Positions 57,578-64,000 of a DNA stretch of 64,000 nt are shown one piece after another. The notes below the pieces were generated by a model. That model was given only the letters and a program-made list of their open reading frames with translations, made no database searches and had not been told where the DNA came from. The DNA is from Sphingobium fuliginis (GTDB taxonomy: Bacteria; Pseudomonadota; Alphaproteobacteria; Sphingomonadales; Sphingomonadaceae): positions 248,001 to 312,000 of the forward strand of contig NZ_SEON01000005.1 of assembly GCF_004152845.1 (NCBI RefSeq), in the 5' to 3' direction. Made by a program: the position numbers and the translations under genes. The stretch's first letter is position 1. Every line of letters starts with the position of its first letter.

Positions 57578-58444
57578 ATGTCCGAGGAAGTGCAGCCTGA
57601 ATATGTGACCTACAGGGTCGAGGACGGCATCGCATGGGTGATGCTGAACCGCCCGCAATATAGCAATGCGCAGAATTACCGGCTGCTTGGGCAGCTCGAC
57701 GACGCGTTCAAGCACGCGGTCGAGGATGACGAAGTGAAGGTCATCGTGCTGGGCGGCGAAGGCAAGCATTTTTCCGCCGGCCACGACATCGGCACGCCGG
57801 AGAAGGACAGCCACATGCCCCGGTTCCGCACGACCCTATGGTGGGATCACCTCAACAAGGGCGGCGCGGAGCGGCAATATGTACTGGAGCAGGACGGCTA
57901 TCTCGGCCTCTGCCGCCGCTGGCAGGAAATTCCCAAGCCGATGATCGCCATGGTGCAGGGCGCCTGCATCGCGGGCGGGCTGATGCTGGCGTGGGTCTGC
58001 GACCTGATCGTCGCGTCGGAGGACGCCTTCTTCCAGGACCCGGTGCAGCGCATGGCCCAGCCGGGCGTCGAATATTTCGCCCATGCCTTCGAACTGCCGC
58101 CGCGCGTCGCCCGCGAACTGCTGCTGCTCGGCCGCCGCATGCCGGCCCAGCGCGCCTATCAGTTCGGCATGGTGAACGAGATTTTCCCGCGCGAGACGCT
58201 GCGTGAGGAAGTCGCGAAGATCGCCGCCGAAATCGCCCAGCATGACCGCTTCGGAATGGCGCTTACCAAGCAGGCGTTCAACTTCGTGGAAGACCTGCGC
58301 GGCAAGCGGCAGGCGATGGACGGCGTGTTCCACATGCACCATCTGGCCCATGCGCATAACCAGCTGATGACCGGCAATCTCGTCGGCGGGCTGGACGCCA
58401 AGGCGATGGCGACGGCCAACAAGAAACAGGCTGGCGAAGGATGA
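57578..58444 (+). CDS. enoyl-CoA hydratase/isomerase family protein
   Basis: A 288-residue crotonase-fold enzyme. Oxyanion segments HFSAGHDIG (about 65-73) and GACIAGGLMLAWVCDLIVASEDAFF; the usual second Glu position reads DPVQRMAQPGVEYF, so activity could be hydratase or another crotonase reaction. GAGGAG precedes the ATG. It overlaps the acyl-CoA dehydrogenase by four bases. Confidence 0.9.
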   Translation: MSEEVQPEYVTYRVEDGIAWVMLNRPQYSNAQNYRLLGQLDDAFKHAVEDDEVKVIVLGGEGKHFSAGHDIGTPEKDSHMPRFRTTLWWDHLNKGGAERQYVLEQDGYLGLCRRWQEIPKPMIAMVQGACIAGGLMLAWVCDLIVASEDAFFQDPVQRMAQPGVEYFAHAFELPPRVARELLLLGRRMPAQRAYQFGMVNEIFPRETLREEVAKIAAEIAQHDRFGMALTKQAFNFVEDLRGKRQAMDGVFHMHHLAHAHNQLMTGNLVGGLDAKAMATANKKQAGEG

Positions 58445-60123
58445 GCGCGGCGGTGGAACTGGAAAAGACGGTGCTGGTCCTTCCCGACCTCCCCGCGCTG
58501 CTTTCGGGCGCGGCGGATGCCGCACAGGCCTTCGTCGCCGCCGTCCAACCGCAGGTGAAGGCGCGCATCGCCAACGACAAGGGACAGGTCGACCGCGTGC
58601 TGGCCGATGTGGAGCAGCATGTCGTCCACGGCTTCGGCTGGTTCGCCTCCTATGCGGAGATGATGCGGGAGGTCGCCAACTGGGCCGCCCATCTCGACGC
58701 CCAGGGCGCGTTCGGGGAGGTCGAGGCGCTGCTCGCCCAACTCCTCTTCGCGGAATATGGCGCGCAGATGCTGGGCGGCATTTCCATGAACCAGGGCGAG
58801 GTGATCCGCGCCACCGACCTGACCGACGACCTGTCGACGCTCGACGCGCCTGCTTTCCGCACCCTTGTCCGTGAGGGCGGCGGGCAGGCGGTGAAATCGG
58901 CCATCGCCCGCCACCTCATTGCCCGGCGGGGTCATGCCACGCTGGAAAATTGCGGGCTGGACGAAATGTTCGACATGGTGCGCGAGCAGTTCTTCGCCTT
59001 TTCGAACGAGAAGGTCGCGCCCTTCGCCCATGACTGGCATCTGAAGGACGAGTTGATCCCCCTGCCCCTGGTCGAGGAACTGGGCGCAATGGGCGTGTTC
59101 GGCATGACCATTCCGGAAGCGTTCGGCGGGCTGGGCATGGGCAAGACCGCCATGTGCGTCGTGTCGGAGGAACTGTCGCGCGGATGGATCGGCGTGGGGT
59201 CGCTCGCCACCCGATCCGAAATCGCGGCGGAACTGATCCTGACCGGCGGCACCGACGGGCAGAAGGCCCATTGGCTGCCGCAGATCGCCAATGCATCGAT
59301 CCTGCCGACCGCCGTCTTCACGGAGCCCGACACCGGCTCCGACCTGGGTTCGCTGCGCACTCGCGCGGCGCTGGCCGATGGCGAATATCGGGTGAACGGC
59401 AACAAGACCTGGATCACCCACGCCGCCCGCGCGGACGTGATGACGCTGCTGGTCCGCACCGATCCCGGCACGAAGAATTACAGCGGCCTTTCCATGCTGA
59501 TCGCGCCCAAGCAGCGCGGCACGGTGGCCGATCCCTTCCCCACGCCGGGCATGAGCGGCGGCGAGATCGAGGTGATCGGCTATCGCGGCATGAAGGAATA
59601 TGAGATCGGCTTCGACGATTTCCGCGTGCCCGCCCAGAACCTGCTGGGGGGCATTGAGGGGCAGGGCTTCAAGCAGCTCATGGCGACATTCGAATCCGCG
59701 CGAATCCAGACGGCCGCCCGCGCCATCGGCGTGGCGCAGGCCGCGCTCGACATCGGCCTTTCCTATGCGCTCGACCGCAAGCAGTTCGGCCGCCCGATCT
59801 TCGACTTCCCCCGTGTCGCCAACAAGCTGGCGATGATGGCGGCGGAGATCATGGGCGCGCGCCAGCTCACCTATTTCGCCGCGCGCCGCAAGGATGAGGG
59901 GAAGCGCTGCGACCTGGAGGCCGGCATGGCCAAGCTGATCGGCGCCCGCGTCGCCTGGGCGGCGGCGGACAATGCGTTGCAGATCCATGGCGGCAACGGC
60001 TTTGCGACCGAATATCAGGTGAGCCGCCTGCTCGCGGATGCGCGCATCCTGAACATCTTCGAGGGCGCGGGGGAAATCCAGGCGCAGGTGATCGCACGGC
60101 GGCTGCTGGACGGCGGGAATTGA
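58441..60123 (+). CDS. acyl-CoA dehydrogenase with N-terminal extension, methylsuccinyl-CoA dehydrogenase-like
   Basis: A 560-residue flavoprotein. About 165 residues (HVVHGFGWFASYAEMMREVANWA...LFAEYGAQMLGGISMNQGEVIRATDL) precede a standard acyl-CoA dehydrogenase core (TIPEAFGGLGMGKTAMCVVSEELSRGW; FTEPDTGSDLGSLRTRA; GNKTWITHAARAD; LQIHGGNGFATEYQVSRLLADARILNIFEGAGEIQAQVIARRLL). The extension and length fit (2S)-methylsuccinyl-CoA dehydrogenase of the ethylmalonyl-CoA pathway, but no ccr, ecm or mch is present, so a branched-chain substrate in a separate catabolic route is as likely. Confidence 0.85.
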   Translation: MSAAVELEKTVLVLPDLPALLSGAADAAQAFVAAVQPQVKARIANDKGQVDRVLADVEQHVVHGFGWFASYAEMMREVANWAAHLDAQGAFGEVEALLAQLLFAEYGAQMLGGISMNQGEVIRATDLTDDLSTLDAPAFRTLVREGGGQAVKSAIARHLIARRGHATLENCGLDEMFDMVREQFFAFSNEKVAPFAHDWHLKDELIPLPLVEELGAMGVFGMTIPEAFGGLGMGKTAMCVVSEELSRGWIGVGSLATRSEIAAELILTGGTDGQKAHWLPQIANASILPTAVFTEPDTGSDLGSLRTRAALADGEYRVNGNKTWITHAARADVMTLLVRTDPGTKNYSGLSMLIAPKQRGTVADPFPTPGMSGGEIEVIGYRGMKEYEIGFDDFRVPAQNLLGGIEGQGFKQLMATFESARIQTAARAIGVAQAALDIGLSYALDRKQFGRPIFDFPRVANKLAMMAAEIMGARQLTYFAARRKDEGKRCDLEAGMAKLIGARVAWAAADNALQIHGGNGFATEYQVSRLLADARILNIFEGAGEIQAQVIARRLLDGGN

Positions 60124-60208
60124 GAAGGCGGCTCATGGCGAAAGGCGGCGGGGGCCTAGGCTCCCCAGAACCACGGTCCCGGCGCCCCCCATTCGCAAGC
60201 GCCTGGGT

Positions 60209-60364
60209 TTAAAGCCCCAGGCGACTCCAGAACTCGTCGGGTTTGACCGGCGTCGCGGTTTCGGGCGCGCGTTCGGGACGCGTCCAGGAGGAATGGGGGA
60301 TGTGGATTTGCGGGCTGGAGCCGAAACGGCGTTGCCGGCGGGCACGAGTGGCATTCTGGGTCAT
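60209..60364 (-). CDS. small basic hypothetical protein (51 aa)
   Basis: A 51-codon frame starting MTQNATRARRQRRFGSS and ending DEFWSRLGL. AGGAGA lies 6 nt before the ATG. It is Arg-rich at the front and has a conserved-looking PDEFWSRLGL end. The stop lies inside a GCCTGGG/CCCAGGC hairpin that could terminate it. No family is recognised. Reading frame, ribosome site and hairpin together support a real gene, but comparative data are absent. Confidence 0.5.
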   Translation of the reverse strand: MTQNATRARRQRRFGSSPQIHIPHSSWTRPERAPETATPVKPDEFWSRLGL

Positions 60365-60923
60365 CGTCTTCTCCTGTCGAGGAGGAACACGAAACCTTGC
60401 GTCGTCGCTTCAGTACCGTGCGCTTTAGCCGTTGGTGACGCGGAGCAAGCTGACATCCTTCAAAAGCCGCGGAGCGTTGCGCTCGGCAATATATCTACTC
60501 AATTTGTAGAGAGATGGAAGAAAGCTTTGCTTAAGACGGCGAGACCACAGGTTTCACGATATGGGGGACGCGGAACCGTCCTGCGGGTGGAAGCGAGCCG
60601 TCCGGAACGAGGTGGGACGCCCGTCAGAACGCCACATTATAAAGGAACCAGCCCACGATCAGCAGGCTCGTCACAACACAGAGGCGATCACCAAAAATGT
60701 CGATCCGCGACATCGCTTACATCCTTCCTCGGTCGAGCGATCTGCGTCGCTTCGTTCATGAAGGATAAACCATCAGCGGGGACAAAGGAATAGGATAAGT
60801 GCGGCAGGCGGAGACATAAAAGCGCCGGATGGAAAAAGCAGAGGCTTGAACCGCCGCCGTGCAAAAAGGCCCGGGCGTGGCCGGTCCCGATAAAATTCCA
60901 GCAATTCGCCTGAATTCAGACCT
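60365..60923. other. 560-bp poorly coding, lower-GC stretch
   Basis: Between the 51-aa gene and the DUF2093 gene there is no recognisable protein domain. The sequence has AT-rich patches (AATATATCTACTCAATTTG near 60488-60506). A 29-codon frame on the minus strand is the only candidate gene. Looks like a decayed or recently acquired spacer. Confidence 0.5.
60624..60713 (-). CDS. possible 29-residue single-pass membrane peptide
   Basis: A short frame with start MSRIDIFGDR, then a hydrophobic span (LCVVTSLLIVGWFLYNVAF) to the stop. GAAGGA lies about 8 nt before the ATG, and an in-frame stop lies 6 bp upstream. Composition fits a small membrane protein, but this length arises easily by chance. 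Confidence 0.3.
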   Translation of the reverse strand: MSRIDIFGDRLCVVTSLLIVGWFLYNVAF

Positions 60924-61136
60924 TTACCGAAAATCCGCGCCGCGATGGTTCAGGAAGGAACGGGTCGCCTCCTCCGGTCCCTTATAGGCCTCCTGAAACT
61001 CCGCGCTCCAATATTTGAGGTCTTCCAGATCGATGCGCGCGCCGGAAACCGCGCAAAGGACGAACTGTCCCGGACGCACGACCTCAAAATGCGGCGTGTC
61101 GTAGTGCAGCACCGCCAATCCCTGAATGTCCGCCAT
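60924..61136 (-). CDS. DUF2093 protein
   Basis: A 70-residue protein matching the alphaproteobacterial DUF2093 pattern: LHYDTPHFEVVRPGQFVLCAVSGARIDLEDLKYWSAEFQEAY. Function unknown. Its ATG shares the last base of the preceding gene's stop (TGATG), so it is translationally coupled to the nitronate monooxygenase-like gene. Confidence 0.85.
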   Translation of the reverse strand: MADIQGLAVLHYDTPHFEVVRPGQFVLCAVSGARIDLEDLKYWSAEFQEAYKGPEEATRSFLNHRGADFR

Positions 61137-62539
61137 CAGTCGCCGGTCAGGATGCGGTCGACAAGTTGCTTCACGGTCGGCACGAACCCGTTCGAATAGA
61201 AGGGGTCCTGCTTGAACTTGTAGGCGCCATGGCCCGCGAAGAGCAGATTCTTGTCGAGGTCGCCGCCATGAACGGCCTCCTGCAGCGATTTCTGGATGCA
61301 GAAGCTGCGCGGATCGGCCAGGCGGCCGGTCGAATTGGTCTCGCTGTCCATCCAGCTTGAAAAGGCGCACTGGCTGAGGCAGCCCATGCAATCGGTCTGG
61401 TCCTTGCGGATTTCGGCCTTTTCCTCCTCCGTCACGAAGACGAGCGTATTGTCCGGCGTCTTGAGCGCGGAGGTGAAGCCCTGCCCCACCCATTCGCGGG
61501 CGCGCAGAAGGTCGCCGCGCGTCACCCAGAAATTCTTGCCCTTCACGCCGGCGTCGAGTTGATGCGTATGGTCGCCGGCCTGTTCGGTGCTGAACGGGAT
61601 CTGCCGTTCCGATCGGGCTTCCAGGGAGCGCAGGAAGGGATTGCGGACGGCCGAACTGTAGAAGCCGGTCGGCGAGAAGCGGTGGAGCAGCACGTCACCC
61701 GGCTCCAGCTGCATCAGCCGTTCCTTCCACGCCTGCGGGATCGGGCTTTCCTGCGTCAGCAGCGGACGGGTGCCGAACTGGAACATGATCGCGCCCAGTT
61801 CCGGATTGTCGATCCAGTCGTTCCAGTCCTTGAGCGCCCAGACGCCGCCTGCCATGACGATGGGGACATCGTCGGAAATGCCCCCCTCCCGCATGGTGGC
61901 GCGCAGGTCGCGGACGCGGGGATAGGGGTCCTGCGGCACCTTGGGATCTTCGGCGTTGGACAGGCCGTTATGGCCGCCCGCCAGCCACGGGTCCTCATAG
62001 ACCACCGCCGCCAGCCATTCCGATGCCTTGGAATAGGCGCGCTTCCACAGGGCGCGGAAGGCACGGCCGGAACTGACGATGGGCAGATAGTTGACGCCGT
62101 AGGAGGCGGCGATCTCCGACAGCTTGTAGGGCATGCCCGCGCCGCAGGTCACGCCCGCGACCATTCCCTTCGTCTTTTCTAGGACACCGTGGAGGACGCG
62201 CTGCGCACCGCCCATTTCCCAGAGCACGTTGATGTTGATCGCGCCCTTGCCACCGGCGATTTCGAAGGCCCGCTTCACCTGTTCGACCGCGCCGTCTATC
62301 GCATAGGCGATCAGTTCTTCATGGCGGTCGCGGCGGGTGCGACCATGATAGATCTGGGGAATGACGTTGCCGAAGCTGTCATAGCTGTCCGCATTGACCG
62401 CCGACACCGTGCCGATGCCGCCGGCCGCCGCCCAGGCGCCGGAACTGGCATGGTTGGAAACGGCTACCCCCTTGCCGCCTTCGACCAATGGCCAGACTTC
62501 CCGGCCGCCGTAAACGATGGGCTTCAACCCCTTGAACAA
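61136..62539 (-). CDS. nitronate monooxygenase family FMN protein with cysteine motif
   Basis: A 467-residue TIM-barrel flavoprotein (NPD/2-nitropropane dioxygenase-like). GVAVSNHASSGAWAAAGGIGTVSA near the start, GMVAGVTCGAGMPYKL, VPIVMAGGVWA and MFQFGTRPLLTQES form the flavin-binding barrel. C-terminal CMGCLSQC looks like a metal or disulfide site. Preferred start is the TTG at 62539 with GGGAG 6 nt upstream, giving MFKGLKPIVYGG; a GTG at 62578 is possible but lacks a ribosome site. Actual substrate unknown; some family members are enoyl-reductase-like. Confidence 0.85.
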   Translation of the reverse strand: MFKGLKPIVYGGREVWPLVEGGKGVAVSNHASSGAWAAAGGIGTVSAVNADSYDSFGNVIPQIYHGRTRRDRHEELIAYAIDGAVEQVKRAFEIAGGKGAININVLWEMGGAQRVLHGVLEKTKGMVAGVTCGAGMPYKLSEIAASYGVNYLPIVSSGRAFRALWKRAYSKASEWLAAVVYEDPWLAGGHNGLSNAEDPKVPQDPYPRVRDLRATMREGGISDDVPIVMAGGVWALKDWNDWIDNPELGAIMFQFGTRPLLTQESPIPQAWKERLMQLEPGDVLLHRFSPTGFYSSAVRNPFLRSLEARSERQIPFSTEQAGDHTHQLDAGVKGKNFWVTRGDLLRAREWVGQGFTSALKTPDNTLVFVTEEEKAEIRKDQTDCMGCLSQCAFSSWMDSETNSTGRLADPRSFCIQKSLQEAVHGGDLDKNLLFAGHGAYKFKQDPFYSNGFVPTVKQLVDRILTGD

Positions 62540-62633
62540 CGCAATCTCCCGCGCAAAAATCCCGTGGCCCCCGACCACCTGAACGCCGCCCTATAGCAGC
62601 TTTACGGTCGGATGACGAATATTTGGGCGCGCC

Positions 62634-63785
62634 CTACCGCAAAATATGGGGGCTGGATAGTGCCTGACCGTAAAGGCCGGCATAGGCGTCCACCATGGCG
62701 GCTTCGGTGAAATCGCGGCAGGCGCGTTGGCGGTTCGCCTCGCCAAGCCTTTGCCGCAGACCGGGATCGCCGGCCAGCGCGCCCAGCGCCGAGGACAGGG
62801 CTGCTTCGTCCGGGACGACGAACGGCCGGTTTTCGGGCGCGACCATGGCAGCGACGTCCCCCACATCGGTCGATGCGACGGGCAGGCCCGCCGCCATCGC
62901 CTCCACCAGCGAGATCGGGAACTGCTCGCTGTCCGAAGACAAAGCGAAGATGTCGAACAGGCCCATGAAGCGCCACGGTTCCGGCAGGAATCCGGCCATG
63001 CAGATGTCGGCCAGTCCGTGATCCCTGGCTTCCGCCGCTATGGCGTCGCGTTCCGGCCCCTCCCCCACCACCACAAGTTGCAGCCGGTCGCGATGCGGCG
63101 CGACGGCCCGGACGAGGCGGCGGATGTTCTTGACCGGGCGCAGGCCCGCCACCGTCCCCACCAGCAGCTTGCCGGCCGAGCGGTCGAGGGCTGGAATGGC
63201 ATCCGGCACAGGCGGCAGGGCATAGCGCGCCGTGTCTATGCCGTTGCGGATCAGGTGGACCTTTCGCGGCGGCTGACGCCACACCTCGCGGGCGATGCCG
63301 TCGAGCCGGACGGACGGGACGACCAGCGCATGGGCGCGCTGAAGCGCCAGGCGGCGATAGAGGTTGCGCTGCGGCTTGAGGCCGCCCGCCTCATCCGCGT
63401 TGAAGCCGTCCTCATGATGGATCAGCGGCGGACCGCCATGGATGCGCCGCGCCATCACCGCATCCATCGCGCCCCAATTATAGCTGAGGATGAGGTCGTA
63501 GTCCGACAGGAAGGCCGCAATCGCCCGGAAACGCCTGAGGCCCGGCCTGCCGGCGAGTGGAGGAGGCTGGGGGAAATCGACCGGCGTGGCGGGGTCGATG
63601 GCGTCCCGCGCGCTCATCAATTGGGGCGCGGCGCTGACGATGCTGTGACGGGCGCGGTCGCCCCAAAGGTTCATCAGGCGCACGGCCCGCGCCTCCTTCC
63701 CGCCAAGCGAGAAGCTGCCGTGGACATGCAGCAGCCGGGGCGGCCCGTCGATCTGCCGAGGCCGGCCCGCGGCGAAACGCTCCAT
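62634..63785 (-). CDS. GT4-family glycosyltransferase
   Basis: A 383-residue GT-B enzyme. N-terminal HVHGSFSLGGKEARAVRLMNLWG glycine loop; C-terminal domain with VGTVAGLRPVKNIRRLVRA (about 210-230) and the EX7E-type FALSSDSEQFPISLVEAMAAGLPVASTDVGD. It transfers a sugar from a nucleotide donor, probably to a surface glycan or lipid. The ATG at 63785 is used; a TTG at 63794 is possible. It follows a hydrolase gene by 15 bp. Confidence 0.88.
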   Translation of the reverse strand: MERFAAGRPRQIDGPPRLLHVHGSFSLGGKEARAVRLMNLWGDRARHSIVSAAPQLMSARDAIDPATPVDFPQPPPLAGRPGLRRFRAIAAFLSDYDLILSYNWGAMDAVMARRIHGGPPLIHHEDGFNADEAGGLKPQRNLYRRLALQRAHALVVPSVRLDGIAREVWRQPPRKVHLIRNGIDTARYALPPVPDAIPALDRSAGKLLVGTVAGLRPVKNIRRLVRAVAPHRDRLQLVVVGEGPERDAIAAEARDHGLADICMAGFLPEPWRFMGLFDIFALSSDSEQFPISLVEAMAAGLPVASTDVGDVAAMVAPENRPFVVPDEAALSSALGALAGDPGLRQRLGEANRQRACRDFTEAAMVDAYAGLYGQALSSPHILR

Positions 63786-63800
63786 GCCGCTCAAGCCGCT

Positions 63801-64000
63801 TCAGCCATTCAGGACCCGCGCCAGCAGCCGGTCGATGGCGGCGACGGATTCAGGCTCGTCGAGAACGGGGGCGTGACCGACATTGGAGATGACCGCGCAC
63901 TCCGCGCCGGGACCGATGTCCTCCACCATGCGGGCGGCGGTGGCCGCGGAGAGCAGGTCGGAGCGCTCGCCGCGCAGCACCAGCGTCGGAATTCCGCGAA
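63801..64000 (-). CDS. alpha/beta hydrolase, C-terminal part (cut by window edge)
   Basis: The last 65 residues of an alpha/beta hydrolase. TLVLRGERSDLLS holds the usual acidic catalytic position, and GHAPVLDEPESVAAIDRLL the catalytic His with the common 'P-x-L-x-E-P' tail. The N-terminus and nucleophile lie beyond 64000. Substrate unknown. Confidence 0.8.
   Translation of the reverse strand, partial: RGIPTLVLRGERSDLLSAATAARMVEDIGPGAECAVISNVGHAPVLDEPESVAAIDRLLARVLNG

Noticed and set aside
60293..60793. A 166-codon plus-strand frame in the gene-poor region
   Set aside because: No ribosome site, no recognisable domain, and it opposes the better-supported 51-codon gene.

Overview
The window comes from a high-GC alphaproteobacterium of the Sphingomonadaceae, most likely Sphingobium or a close relative. 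The evidence is the protein sequences, the YlxR-type protein carrying an extra C-terminal domain, a DUF2093 gene, the TonB-dependent receptor end, and the many short intergenic palindromes with GGGAGGGG or TTCGACAAGCTC cores. Most of the window is conserved housekeeping DNA with tight, overlapping genes. No tRNA, rRNA, CRISPR array or intact insertion sequence is visible.

Layout. 1-9200: the 3' end of a TonB-dependent receptor, then an organosulfur cluster. A seven-gene leftward unit (ABC importer with two permeases, nitroreductase, two luciferase-fold monooxygenases) diverges from a cytoplasmic DszB-like desulfinase and a sigma-54 activator. The divergent intergenic region carries a canonical -24/-12 promoter on each strand. 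9250-11450: groESL with CIRCE and a heat-shock-type promoter. 11719-19001: a YghU-like glutathione transferase, ligA, recN, bamD and an HRxxN histidine kinase. 19146-30979: the rimP-nusA-ylxR-infB-rbfA-truB-rpsO-pnp order, interrupted by a tautomerase, a hydrolase and thymidine kinase. 31178-39000: PQQ-type sugar dehydrogenase, pyrG, secG, tpiA, ppiD and trpE. 39207-44590: a fatty-acid synthesis block (fabD, crotonase-family gene, fabG, acpP, fabF) and mltG.

44719-50860: a NodT/MacA/MacB tripartite efflux operon with separate MacB ATPase and permease genes, followed by two small exported-protein genes. All three transcription units share an upstream GTTACA-type element. 50893-54903: a GntP-family permease, rpsF-rpsR-rplI, and an EamA transporter. 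55018-60123: cytochrome c and a four-gene acyl-CoA catabolic operon (class III CoA-transferase, HSD10-like dehydrogenase, enoyl-CoA hydratase, long methylsuccinyl-CoA-dehydrogenase-like flavoprotein). 60200-60920: a poorly coding stretch with one likely small gene and one possible one. 60924-64000: DUF2093, a nitronate-monooxygenase-family protein, a GT4 glycosyltransferase and a cut-off hydrolase.

The strongest candidate for something undescribed is the sigma-54-controlled organosulfur system at 333-9085. It combines import, FMNH2-dependent monooxygenation, a nitroreductase that may supply reduced flavin, and a desulfinase that would release sulfite. Second is the shared response-regulator-like promoter module around the efflux operon. 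Third are dispersed double-hairpin repeats whose edges supply the Shine-Dalgarno sequences of recN and rbfA.
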